Source: Prunella strophiata | Taxonomy: Eukaryota > Chordata > Aves > Passeriformes > Prunellidae | Length of the DNA stretch: 64,000 nucleotides | Reading direction: 5' to 3' | NCBI GenBank assembly: GCA_036583965.1 | Contig: JAZBQD010000026.1 | Location: 2,415,400 to 2,479,399, forward strand | Part shown: one piece after another, positions 17,401-29,590 of the stretch | Layout: the number at the start of each line of letters is the position of its first letter | Position numbering within the stretch: position 1 is the stretch's first letter | Notes under the pieces: generated by a model | What the model was told of the DNA's origin: nothing | Database searches by the model: none | The model's input: the letters and a program-made list of their open reading frames with translations, nothing else | Program-made: the position numbers and the translations under genes

Positions 17401-18934
17401 AAGCATTAAGAACTCTCCACTATGTGGGATAAGCTGCCACATTTACACATTAACACCTTCCCAGAAACCCCAGGAAAAGCTAGCTTTTGTTATTTCAGCA
17501 GGATTTTGCAGCTCTGTACTGGGACTCCTGCATTTCACAGGAGTTTGTGCACACACACAAGGGTCCTACCATTCCTTTATCCACATAACCCATGGATGCT
17601 ACCTTGCAGTGGAGAAAGTAAATGAGGAAACTGCTAGAACATACTCATGTAAATCAGCAGGGCTCTAATGAAGCAGGTGGAGCTTTATTTTAACATTCAG
17701 TTTTAAGATTTCTCTTCAGCTCTCAGACAAAAGTTAGATTTAGAAAATTATCTTCCCATTAATATTAAACCAAAGTGGATTGACTTTTTCCCTTCAGGTT
17801 TCTCAGGGTTTTTGGTTTTTTTTTGTCCTACCCAGCAGTACCAGCCCTGCCAAGCTGCACACTGGATGTTGTTTGCTCTTAGTCATCACCTGCATCTGCT
17901 CACTCCGATCTCTCATTCGTCCCATCCCCCACTGGAACATTTTATCCTCATTTAACGTGGAAATACGGGCAGGATATATGGAGTGTGCAACAGGGTCTGA
18001 CAGCACAGATTGCAATTAAAGCTGTTTAAAATAGCACAAAACTGTTAATTGCCACCGAGTGAAAAATTGGCCATTTGCAGCAGAATTGTTCTCATTATTA
18101 CACAGTTTGAAAGGATTTGTAAGGATTTAGGGACGCACAGGGAGCGAGTGCTGGCACCATTAGAGGGTGCTGGAGTCCACACAATCCCAATTCACACCCA
18201 GCTCCATCCAGCTCCAGAGCTGCTCGGTCTCCTCAGGGACACCTGAGCCTCAGAAAGACAAATCTGGGGGTGAAAAACCATAATCTTGTTTTGTCACGTG
18301 TATAAGCCTTGCTCAAATATCGACAGAAACATTTCCCCACAGCTATTGTCTTCACAGGTTCCACAAAGATTCACATCTGATAAAATGCACTTATAAAGTA
18401 GATTTAGGTTAAAAGTGCCATGAAATACCATAAACCTGACATTTCCTATTTTCTAAATTCTTCATTTTGCACCCTAAATAGCATCCTACTAGTAAGACAG
18501 CTGATATATACATATTCTCATACCTTTTAAAGGCAAAACATTAACACAAATATCATTCTACAGACCTACAGCTAACCTGTCTTACTCATCCCTCCTCTTC
18601 TCCTGGGATCACCAAGTGAATCCTGAATTTTTCTCACAGATATTTGCTATTTGACATTGGATTAACCACAGTAGTTGGCACTGACTGACTCTACTGACCT
18701 GATAGAGGGGTCTTTTTCCCTTGACTTGGAGAAGAAAAAAGGCCTTCCTCACACACTGCCCTTAGAGAAGGAAAGATATGGAGAGAAACTACATCCAGGG
18801 AGGTTCCTCTGTCATGTCCTAAATCTCTGTCTTTTCAGCTAAAGGTGTCCTTTTCCCACTTGATTCCCTTAAGGGAAGGGATGGGATGAATGCTGGGACA
18901 AACCCTGGGTTGCTACATTGGTTAAAACAGTCTT
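14454..18934. other. Noncoding interval, no gene seen
   Basis: This is AT-rich single-copy sequence except for an AT dinucleotide run. None of the short open frames shows a domain, splice context or recognisable family. A stretch near 17900-18130 looks low in repeats and is mentioned among the findings. Confidence 0.6.
15320..15345. repeat. (AT)n microsatellite
   Basis: An uninterrupted run of about 13 AT dinucleotides. Confidence 0.95.
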
Positions 18935-18990
18935 GGAATCACAGATTTTAGGCTGGAAAAAACCTTTAAGGTTGTTGAGTCCCACAAGTC
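18935..18990 (-). mobile_element. Short CR1-type 3' tail fragment
   Basis: TGGAATCACAGATTTTAGG followed by CTGGAAAAAACCTTTAAGG and GTTGAGTCCCAC is the reverse complement of the short conserved 3' tail found on many avian CR1 copies. It is only about 55 bp long and diverged. Confidence 0.6.
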
Positions 18991-21900
18991 CCAGGTGAGT
19001 GTGTGCTGCTACTCCTCTGGGGCTACACCACCCTGTGTCCCTGAAATGTTTGTGCACAGAAAACCCCATAAGGGGAACACAAACAAGACAAAATGCTGCT
19101 TTCCAGTGGTTTTAATCAGTGCAGCTCCCTAAAAAAAGCAGGAGCATTTCCCAATTCTCAGGGCTCCACCAGTCCAGAGCCCTGCATAACTAGCAGGGCT
19201 GCAAACCCTGACTTTGGTCCCACAGAAGTGGGAGCAGTGTCTGATGGAATAAATCTGACAGAAATCTGGGCTTTTTGACTCAGCTCCTCCATGGATCCCA
19301 TCCTTCCACATCTGTGAGCACTACAGCAGGATACCCAGTGTCTGGTTTCTGAAATAGCTGCCTCCTATAATTAGTTTTTTTTAATCTGTGTCTTTTTCAA
19401 ACACTCTCTGATATCCTTTTCCCCTCACATTACTGACTTTTGAAAGCAGATAAACATACTCCCAGCCAATTTCTTATTTCCTTATCTTTTAAAATAACAC
19501 ACTGTGGAGCTTGTAGTCCTCTGTGGTGAAGCTTCAGCAAAACTTTTTTTAATTTAAGTCTAGGCCATCTTTCAAGAATGAGATGTACACAGTAATGTAC
19601 ATTTCTTAGAGTTGTGTTTTAAGCCATAAAAATAAATATGCAGTCTCAGAGATGCAGAGAAGAAAACTACATTTTTGTAACCTCACCACGTTTTGTAAAT
19701 TTATATATATTTTTTTTTTGCAAATCTTGGTTTTCTTTGTACCTGGTGGCCACGATTTCGGAGTTGAACTGCAGTGCTGAGTGCAGCCAGGCAGCATATG
19801 CCACGTGTAATTTTTTAATTTCCTGGTAGCAGCAATTCTTACAGGCACAATAGCAGGTTTGTTTATTTTTTGTTCTTCATCAACCCTTTTATTAACATTG
19901 TTAGATCTCCTGACTGCACCTGGCTGGGCAGTGACTGAGCATAATGGCATCTTTGCCCTAGGCTCTTGGAGATGGTGCATATGGATGGGGAAGGCAGCAG
20001 ATAATATGGATGCAAATTTCAAATTACTGGTTTTATCCCCCAGGCACTGGAGGAGGAAAAATCTCAAGGAAATCGGGAGAACAACGTGGCTTTGAGTTTC
20101 TACTCAAGGTATAGACTTGAAGTGAAAACACTGCTTGTGGTCCTTGCAGGGCTGTCCTTTGCAAAATAATGAAACACGAATGTATTTCAGTGAGGAGAAC
20201 CTGCACTCTGTGACTGAAAACTCAGGCCTGAGGCAGAGCAGCACAGAGCTGGGTTTGCCAGGCAGAGCCTGAGGAAGATCCTGCACAGGATGAGGACACC
20301 AGAAATCCAACCCCATGGTCCTGCTGATGAACCCCTGGCACAGAACTCCCTCATTTGGACTAATCAGGGTGAGGAGGAGCTGTCCTTAATGAACCAAGGG
20401 AGGCATTTTCAGCATTTGACTCAAGTTCTCTTGCCTACAGAACCACTCATATGGAAAAAACAACTGTCTTTTCTATTTATGTAAATATGCTTTATCTTGC
20501 TGGAGTTTTCTTTTTTCTTTAAAGGGTTTCACACTGATAGTGCCCTCCATGCCCCACAGGACAGAGCTGCTGTGACTCCAGCAGTTCACTGCCCTTCAGC
20601 CTCTGAAAATAAAACACAAACTGAACCTTCTGAGCTGATTTCTCAAGTTTTGCACTTCCCAAGGCACAGTCTCCCCTGGAGCAGCAGTGTCCATTCCTTT
20701 AGTGCAATGATAAGTGCTGCAGAAATCTCAAACATCCTGCTACTCCTCTACAAGCATGAAAGAGAAGATTTGGCTTTAGGCACCTTTTAAAAATCAATGC
20801 CATCACCACTGGCAATGGATTTTCTTACTCCTTTTTTCACAGATCCATGACCTATCTCCTGGAGGATGCTCCACTCTCATTCACATCTGAGGTTTTTTCC
20901 AAGGTTCAGAACCTGTGTCAGTCTGGTGATCAGTTTGAAGAGAGAATTAATTAAATTGGATTGCTAGAATGAATTCCACAATACCCTGGGAAGTCTGATA
21001 TTTGTAATCAACTATGGAACTGTTGCTAGGATACTGGAATTGTTGATTTTTTGGAAAAAAGATCTATTCAAATATTTGCCTGTCTAAAGCTATGAATCCA
21101 AGATATACAAAAGTTTAGCTGGTCCTGTGAACAATTTTTAGTGCTTTCATTTATAATATATTAACTCCTGACTCAGAAAACATATGGGAAAGCCCACAAG
21201 AATCTACTACTACATGTGTAAGATATATTCCTAAAGAGAAACAAATTATAGCTGATGAATTGTTAATTCCACTGAGCTTTTTTTCCTCTGCTGCCCTATC
21301 CGAAGCAGCAAGGACACACAGAAGACAATTAATACCTATTAAGAATGTTAGATTTAGTTTGCACATCTGACAGTAACACATTATCCCCCACAGCTTAAAA
21401 AGATTTATAACATTGAAATATAAAGGATTTGGTGATGGAGCTTGTACCACCTTAACCAGAACAACTGCCCCTAAGTTCAGTGTTTACTCTCAGTTTTACC
21501 AAGTTCTTTTTATCAGTTTCCTACCTGCAGCCCCATGAAAAACCCTGAGCAGTTCTACTTGCTCTCCAGAGCTCAACTTCAATTACTGTCAGAAAGTTTT
21601 CTCACCCTTAATTGTCATTTATCCAAGTTATTATTGTTTAATCCTTTAATCTCTTGTCAATCACGACAATCTTCCCCTCTGTTTTTCTTTTCACAATGTT
21701 CAACCACCCCAGCAGTGACAGACAGACCCCAGCATGATTGTGGTGCACACAGGGAAACATTTTCTAGTGGGAATCATCCCAGGATGTGTCTTCTCAACTG
21801 TGCTTAGCAGACTCTGCACTGCTCTGTCCATAGTATTCCAATGGACAAATTGTTCATTTTACTACATTTCAGAGATAAAATCCATTTTCCTTATTATTAT

Positions 21901-24819
21901 TTTGTCTTATGTTCCAATACATTTCCTTTGCTTTCATTGCCTGATAGAGACTTTGATAGAGAAGCTGGAGGTATAGAGAAATCCACAATTGATGAGGTGC
22001 AACTAAAGCAATCAGAAGAAAATACCATATTATCCACATGGCTTTATTTCTAAACTTATTTTTAGCTGTCAGAAAGTTGGTGAAAGTTGGTTGCACAGGT
22101 TCCCAAAAACCATTATTTAATTCTTCACCTCTCTTTCTCCATCACTTATTTCCCCCATTCTTACTCCATTAATGAGATACTGAAGAAGATTTGGTTAGTA
22201 TTGTGTAATTTAAATTGTTCTCTATTCCTAGCACATGATTTCTCTCTTCTGAGCTGCCATGGGGTCTGTCTTAGCTTCAGCAAATTCTATTCACTGCGAT
22301 ACAACTGAGTCCAGTCAGCAATGAATGTTTTGTTCTCATTGTTATGAATCTCCAATAAATCCATTTCACACAAAACTAGGACACTTTCAAATACCTGACA
22401 TTGTCACTTTTAGCCTTCAATGTACAAAAAGATATAATAATAGTACAGTGGCTGCTGCTGGTTAAACCCACCTTTGACAACCCACGTCCCTTTTCTCTTG
22501 CCTTACACGAGCTCCAACCACTCTAAACTGTGACTGCAAGGGATGTGATGGGTGTTGGGAAGGATGGCTGATGACCCTGAGAAAAATGCAATTTATTGTC
22601 AATTGTCCATTCTAATCTGTGGGAAAAACAAAATAATTTTCTTGAAATGCTGTGTGAAAAAAACAAGTTTTGGCCCCAAATATTCGGAACATAATCTGAG
22701 CACTCACTTCACTCTTCCCTCGCAGCGCCGATGAGCCCCCAGAGTGCTCATAAATATTGGCAGAGCAAAGGAGGCAGGGTTCTGCCAGCTTTTTTCCTGC
22801 TGAATTGTAGTTAGTGTTTTTAACACAGCAATACATAACAACGCCCTTAATGCTGTTCCTTGGAACTTCAGCCTGAAATTCTGTTTCAACTCACTGAGGT
22901 CCTAGGACATGGAGATCAGCTGGAGATATTGTTGCCAAAAAATAGTTAATGCATGTGCTGGTAGACCCCAGGAAGGGGGGCCTCTGCATTTCAAACAGCT
23001 GCTCTTCAACTGGAGCAGGAGGAGAGGAAAAAGAGGTATTTACACTTTCCAGTTTTATTCACTTTTCTTCCACGTACATCAGTGAGATTTGCATTTAAAT
23101 GCAGAGTTCAAGGTACCAGAATTCTAAAATTCCAATAAAACCAGTTTTTTTGTCTGTACCAAGATCTATTCAGACTGAGATGTACATGGAAGAATGTAGC
23201 TGACACACACTGCAGACACATCCTCCTAAGGCATCACACAAGGCTTTGCTTTCAATAATTAATTCGTGGTCAGTTCATTATTACATTGAAATCTAAAATG
23301 TCATTTCAGCTCGACTGATTTTTACCTCTTTGTCTGGACCCTTTCCAGATTAACACTAGGGTTATTGAAAGAAAAGCCCTGTGAGTGAAGAAATGAGATG
23401 GAAGTGGAGATATAGAACTTATTTTATCCCCATAGTTATATCAGTCTCAACTTTTGATCTTCTCAACCCCTGATCTCCTTCCCAGCCATCAGTTTTACTT
23501 GTCAAGTCTGTTCCTGACATTTGTAGCAGGGCACAGTTTGCTTCTTTACACTTTCTGCTAGGACCCCACATATTTTGGGATACCTGGAGAGAACAGAGGC
23601 CATGGCTGCACTTGCACCACAGATGACAGCTGGACCCTGAGCACACTGAGTGGAAGTTTGTGAGATGTTGACTGCTATAGAAATGGCACAAATCCCAGCC
23701 CAGACCTGGATCCTCAGCACATCAAATCACAACTTGTATGTTTAAAGCACTGGACTTCTCAAGCTTGCTGTGTTGTTCAGGACCACAGCCCACACATGGA
23801 ATATTATCCTGTTTTTCACCCTTCTTTGGTCGAGGTTCTTTCTCCTAACAAAACTTTTTCATCCCAAATTGAAACCACGGCTAGTGCAGCCTTCTGAACC
23901 TCTAATGAGATGTGGCTGTGGGAATCCTCAAGACCAGTGAGTTTGAATCTTAAAACATATTTGTGTTTATGTAGAGGAAATATGAGAAAGCATATTTTGA
24001 CTAATGGTATCACCCTAGAGAGAAACACACTTGTTATAAATATGTTCCATTGCAGTTGCTGGAAATCTAACAAAATTGCCATAAACAGGATTTACATCAA
24101 TGTTTCTGCTTGACCTTTCTGGGAGAATAAAAGTACCTTCTGGGAATGCAAAACAAATGAATTTTTTGGAAACAAAATGAGTAACACAGCCCTTCCTCTT
24201 TATAAAATGGAGCCCTGATATAGCTGCTGCTTAGTAACAGCTCCTCCAAACGATCCATAAAACACCAGATGCAAAGGTGCGCACGTGTGCGGCTCCACTC
24301 CAGGCTCTGATGCAAAACTCAGAAACACTCACGCTGAGGGCAGAAGAAGTGGAGATTTTAGATGAATAGCAGTTTCCAAATGAGAACCATACCGTTCCAG
24401 CCATGGATAAGCTGTGCAATCACCTCCCCTGCCATGGTTTTTGCTGGGTGATGTGGTGGAGCTGTGATAGCTGTTGCATCCCATCTCCCAGTTAGCTCTC
24501 TTCTGCATTTTCCCCTTAGGGAAAAGATGTCCTGTCTGGCACTGAAAACCTGCTAGAAATAGTGTGATAAAAACCCACATGTTTAGGGAATGTGGTTAAC
24601 CTACAAAAACAACTATCAGCACCAGAAAAATTGAATATATTTAATAGGACCAGATGGGTACCGAGATACTTAATGCAAATAATAGTCAGTGTTTCTGCCC
24701 ATAATTAAATATCACAGATAAATGTAAATGCAGAACTGAACTAGCACTAAGAAAACTGCACTTTTCCCCTTCAGGCATTATTCCAAATAACCTGTTAAAT
24801 TGAATTAATTATCATGATC
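18991..24819. other. Noncoding interval, no gene seen
   Basis: No exon, RNA gene or clear transposon is visible on either strand. Base composition is AT-rich, with scattered short A and T runs. Confidence 0.6.
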
Positions 24820-24878
24820 CATAGAATCCTGAGTTGGAAGGGACCCACAAGGATTATCGAGTCCAGCCCCTGGGATCC
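24820..24878 (-). mobile_element. CR1 LINE 3' tail fragment
   Basis: CATAGAATCCTGAGTTGGA continues with AGGGACCCACAAGGATTATC and GAGTCCAGCCCCTGG. This matches the reverse complement of the avian CR1 3' end. Confidence 0.8.
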
Positions 24879-25300
24879 AAATTAAAGTACTTTATAATAC
24901 TTTATACAAATAGCTTAAAAGACTCTTTAGAACTGCTACCAAATCCCATTTTTTATATCCATTCCTAGGAGCAGATGCAGAATGTTCATATAAGGAACGC
25001 CATTAGCTTACAAGTGTAACAAAGCTCTTGGGGACTCCTCATCTCTGTAACAAGTGGCCATTGAAGCAGTTTGGTCCCTTCCTCAGCTCCTCTTGTTGGT
25101 GAAATAAGAAACTTGAATCCTTCTTTGCAAAATAAAACCCCTCATACAGTTTCTTCTAAAGAAAGGAAATAATTTAAATCCAATGATGCATCTGTTACCC
25201 AACAATCACCAAAAAAAGGTACTGAGATCACCACGTTTACCTTGCAGAGCCTGACAAAGCAAAGTGTGCAACTCCCAGCCCTGCTCCCAAAGCATCCTGA

Positions 25301-25786
25301 ACAGATCCTGCTCCAGCAGGGCAGGTTTGCAGCCAGAGGCATCCTCAGCAGATCCTGCTTTGGCAGGGCAGCTTTGCAGCCAGCCCAGAGCATGCTGAGC
25401 AGATCCTGCTCCAGCAGGGCAGCTTTGCAGCCAGCCCAGAGCATGCTGAGCAGATCCTGCTTTGGCAGGGCAGCTTTGCAGCCAGCCCAGAGCCTGCTGA
25501 GCAGATCCTGCTCTGGCAGGGCAGGTTTGCAGCCAGCCCAGAGCCTGCTGAGCAGATCCTGCTTTGGCAGGGCAGCTTTGCAGCCAGAGGCATCCTCAGC
25601 AGATCCTGCTTTGGCAGGGCAGCTTTGCAGCCAGCCCAGAGCCTGCTGAGCAGATCCTGCTTTGGCAGGGCAGGTTTGCAGCCAGCCCAGAGCCTGCTGA
25701 GATGCAGGTTTTGGCAGCCAGCCCAGAGCATGCTGAGCAGATCCTGCTTTGGCAGGGCAGGTTTGCAGCCAGCCCAGAGCCTGCCA
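25301..25786. repeat. 51-bp-unit minisatellite, ten units
   Basis: The units begin GCAGATCCTGCTTTGGCAGG and end CCCAGAGCCTGCTGA. Full 51-bp units lie at 25348, 25399, 25450, 25501, 25599 and 25650. Two 47-bp variants at 25301 and 25552 share the alternative ending AGAGGCATCCTCA. A 36-bp deleted unit lies at 25701 and a 50-bp end unit at 25737. The main point differences are CTCCAG versus CTTTGG or CTCTGG, and AGCTTTG versus AGGTTTG. Because 51 is a multiple of three, both strands show 17-residue peptide-like repeats over parts of the array, but nothing else supports coding. Confidence 0.96.
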
Positions 25787-28700
25787 GCCACAACACAGCC
25801 CCAGTGCAGCTCTACCTTGGCTCTTCCTCAGTGCCTGCTGCCCACTGCAGCAGGCAGAGCCAAAGGCTGACTCTCATCCCCTCCAGAGCAAAATCCCATC
25901 CTTCACACAAGTCATGCCCTGGTGAGGGGGGGTTTACAGCAGTGCTTGTGCAACCCCTACCCAACACACACTGTTCAGATTTTCCAAAGCCATCAGTAGA
26001 TAGAGTCATTCCTGCTCACCCCTTTCCTTCCTCTCTCTCTGCACATCCACATGTTAAAATTAAGTGGGTCTTAACAGGTCCATAAGTGGGATATACCCAA
26101 GTGTTTCCAATTTACCCTTAGTGAACTTGAATGGAAAACATTTGAAAATGAAATTCTGGGTGAAATCTCACAGCATTGCTGCAGCATATGGAGCCAATTT
26201 CAAATAGCACTTTGATAATGTCATGATCTGTTAGAAAGTGTTCACCTTATACCAAAGCTATTACAAACTCAGTTGCCTCACTCAGAGTATCTTCATCTTA
26301 TGATCCATAAGAAAGCTATTTAGTGGATTGTGAAATATGAACTTCGGCCAGAGCTAATTTAAGAGAGATCGTTACACTAGTGATGGTGCAGCTTGTTTCT
26401 TCTGTGAGTTTTATATTATTCAACTGTTCACAGCTAGTAAATTCACATCTAATAAGCTGCAAAAGTTATCAGATGAAGCACAGCCCATTGTAATCCCCAC
26501 ATGAAGCTAATAACTGATAAAAAAATTAGTTCCAGCATGTGTTACAAATATTTTTGCAAACAGCATCTGATAAAGGAATTGGCTTTATTAGCAGCTAACT
26601 CCTTCACACAATGGAGAAAATGCAAAAATGTGTTCTATCTCTACAGGCCACAGCATTTCTCAAGCACTGATGAGGAAAAAAAAATAGACTTAACTGGAAA
26701 CAAAAGCACAAATAGCCCACATCTCCTGGCAGGCATAGACCTTGGCACTGGGAATGCAGTGGTGGGAATACGCTGAAATGGAAAGGATTTGCAGGATGTA
26801 AGGCACAGGCAAACAGGGATTTGTGTAATGACAGCCTTGTCAAAGAAAGTAGTAAATTTACACCCCACTTTTTGAGACAAAGTAAGAGCCAGTGACCCCC
26901 ACCTACGAACTCCAAGTAACTCCTGGTTCTGTCCATGGGTTGGCCCAGCAAGCAGGGCAGATGTAACCACAGATCTGTGCTGGGGTTGGGCTGTCCCCTC
27001 TGCCCAGGGTAGGGAGGGTGGTGTGGAGCTGGGACTTGCCTGTGCTCCTCAGGAGATCCTCCAGTGTGTAAACAGCTCTTCAGAGACCCCACAGGAGCAA
27101 ACAGCAACAACAAGGAGTTTACACAGAGCTCCTGGTATCATGCACCAGAAAGGATGCTCAAGGATGCATCTGAGAAAGATTAAACCATTCAGAAGAGCAG
27201 AGTGTCCAGCAGTTGTCTGGGGCTAAAGGTGTCCTGAAAACATCCACTACATGCAGGGATTGCTCCAAGCACTGAGCAGATTCAGGGAAAGGCAGCAGGT
27301 ATGTGTAGAACCAGGTAAATGTGCTGAGAATGAGCACTGAACTATCAGTGCTGAGTCCTGGGAACTTCACTCAGTTTTTCTCTTGCTTTTACAAACTTTC
27401 ACTGTTGTTAGAGGTAGCTGGAATAAGAACAAAGAAAGGTATTTCTAATTTTACCCCTCAAAAAATGAGTGTTAAGTCTCATACTAGGGACAGCCTCACA
27501 CACCAGGGATGGTAGAAACTGTGTCCAGACTTTCTTTCCCTTTCACTAAGTCAGCCCTCAGCCTGCAGCAAGGCCAGAGGTTTCTCAGGTATCAGCAGGA
27601 GCAGCCCCTTTCCTCTGCCTCGTTGCTCCTTCACTCCAGCAGCAATTCCTCTGCCTCTGAAGTCTGTCAGCTTTTCTTGCCAAAGAGAAAGGAATGACAA
27701 AAGCATTCAAAGAAAAAGAAAAACAGAGAGATCCCAAGCCTCATGTGTGACATAAAGCAAACAATTCACATGATCTTTATTTTTGTAACCCTCGTCCTCC
27801 TCTCACCCTCATGCCTGTTGTTATCACTCAGCATGTTATTGTTATTACTTCAAATTTGTTTTTAAAAGTGCCTATCCAGTGCTGGAGGTGCCTGAATACA
27901 CACTGAAAATATACAAAACATATGTCCAACTTAGACCCTGTGTTCCCCGAGGAAGGGCTGGTATCCCTGCAGTGCACTCAGCACACTTATGGCATGAACA
28001 AATTATGAACAATAATAATAAAGAATAACTTGTGCCTATTTATCTGTTTGGTCTATGAAACTGATCTGTCAATGACCCTGAAAACTCTTGGTGACACACA
28101 CTGTGGTGGAGTTAAAACCAAGTTGCTCTTTCCATTAATTTTTTTCCAAAAGCTTGAGTCAAAATCCCAGGGTAGGTGACACAGGGCGACCCTCCTGCTT
28201 TTGATGTGACTGGGAAAGGATTTGTCTTTTTATATCAAAGCTAGCTGGGAAGAGGAGGTGGGTGGCCATGAAAGGGAAAAGCCATGAAATTATCTCCATT
28301 GGTTTATAAGAAACAGCCATTCTATGGGATTTTGGGAGGGGGAAACCTTGTGAAAAATGTGCTGGTGTGATTCCTCTGGAGGCCGGCACATCTGAGCCAA
28401 GGCTGGGATGGAGCAGGGGGGGCAGGAGAAGTTCTTCCCTTAATTGAGAACACACTTGTTTGCAGAGTTCAATGTCAGGAACTCCAACATTGTTTTGAAA
28501 AGGCAGAGCACTGTGTAGGTGTCGGAATTCAGAGGAGGCAGAACAAAACCGGGTGGAAAAAGGCAGCTGTGATGATTTAAGTCTCCAAACACCTTGGGCC
28601 GGTTCCCTTCCTGTGCCCCACCAACCGGCCCTGCCTCTTGGCTGGGCTGGGAGGGGCAACCCCGGCTCCTCCTGACCTCCTCCAGCACCTTCCTCCTCCT

Positions 28701-29139
28701 GCAGCTGCCTCCTGCCCGGTCCCCTGGGCTCCCGCAGCCCTTCCCAGGCTGCTGCTGGAACAGAACACAAACCCGGGACAGACAGCCCTAAAAACCAAAA
28801 AGCCCTTTACAAATCCAGGTAATTTTCATTGCTAGGGCAACGTTTCTATACATTGGTGGGAGTTCTGTCAAAAGACAGAATCTATGGAGAGAGGCTGAAG
28901 GTAATTATCATCCTCACATGTTTCAGAGCTCAGTTGCTGCTGCTCTGGTGCAATGACAGCTTTGTGTTCCTGCTTTTGAGATCAACAGGTGAAGACAAAG
29001 TAGTTCTGCAGAACTCAGATCAGATTAAATTTACCTAAATATCACCCTTATCTACTAGATGCCTTTTTAAATGAATTGCAACATGTGAACAGAGCAAAAC
29101 AGTGCAAGAAATGAGACTTCTACTCAAAGGTTATGATAT
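25787..29139. other. Noncoding interval, no gene seen
   Basis: This is mostly AT-rich single-copy sequence. A locally GC-rich patch at about 28590-28790 has low CpG content and an inverted repeat (see findings). The block 26090-26490 is low in repeats and may be a conserved element. No exon was recognised. Confidence 0.6.
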
Positions 29140-29590
29140 TCCTAGTCCTAATCAATAAACTAATTGACCTAAGTCAAGGTATTGAACTAGGATTAGTTGT
29201 AAACACCTGATTGTTATTGAAAGCCAATTATACTGCCCAGGTATGGCCAGTTCTAATGAGCAGGTATGGCTGAACCAACTGAACTGGTGCTGCATATAAT
29301 TCTGATAGAAATATTCTATAATTCTATAATTACAATTCTGTATTTTGTCCCCAAAACACACAGTTTTGCCTGTTCAACAGTTATTTTCTCTTCACAGAAA
29401 GTAAACTCTCTTTTGTCATAGCTGACCTGGCAGCAGACCAATGATACAGAACTTCTGACTGAGAGAGAGACAAGCAGGTACCATTGTGATAGAGGATAAA
29501 AGGCATAAGGCAGACAGCCAGGACCAGGCTGATGTGATGTATTCTTGTCCCTGTGTCTCTTTATCTCATCTTTTATGTCTTGTCTATCCT
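29140..29590 (+). mobile_element. Possible diverged LTR
   Basis: A promoter-like GAGGATAAAAGGCATAAGG at about 29493 is followed by a T/C-rich segment, and an AT-rich stretch with several AATAA-like words precedes it. The arrangement resembles an old LTR, but no clean TG...CA ends or target duplication could be read. This is a tentative call. Confidence 0.25.

Noticed and set aside
25242..26085. 135-, 148- and 173-codon frames on both strands over the 51-bp repeat
   Set aside because: The unit length is a multiple of three, so openness is automatic. Repeats with frames on both strands and no flanking coding sequence do not indicate a gene.
28159..28770. 203-codon minus-strand frame
   Set aside because: It covers a GC-rich patch that naturally lacks stops. 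The sequence is low complexity at its start and shows no domain.
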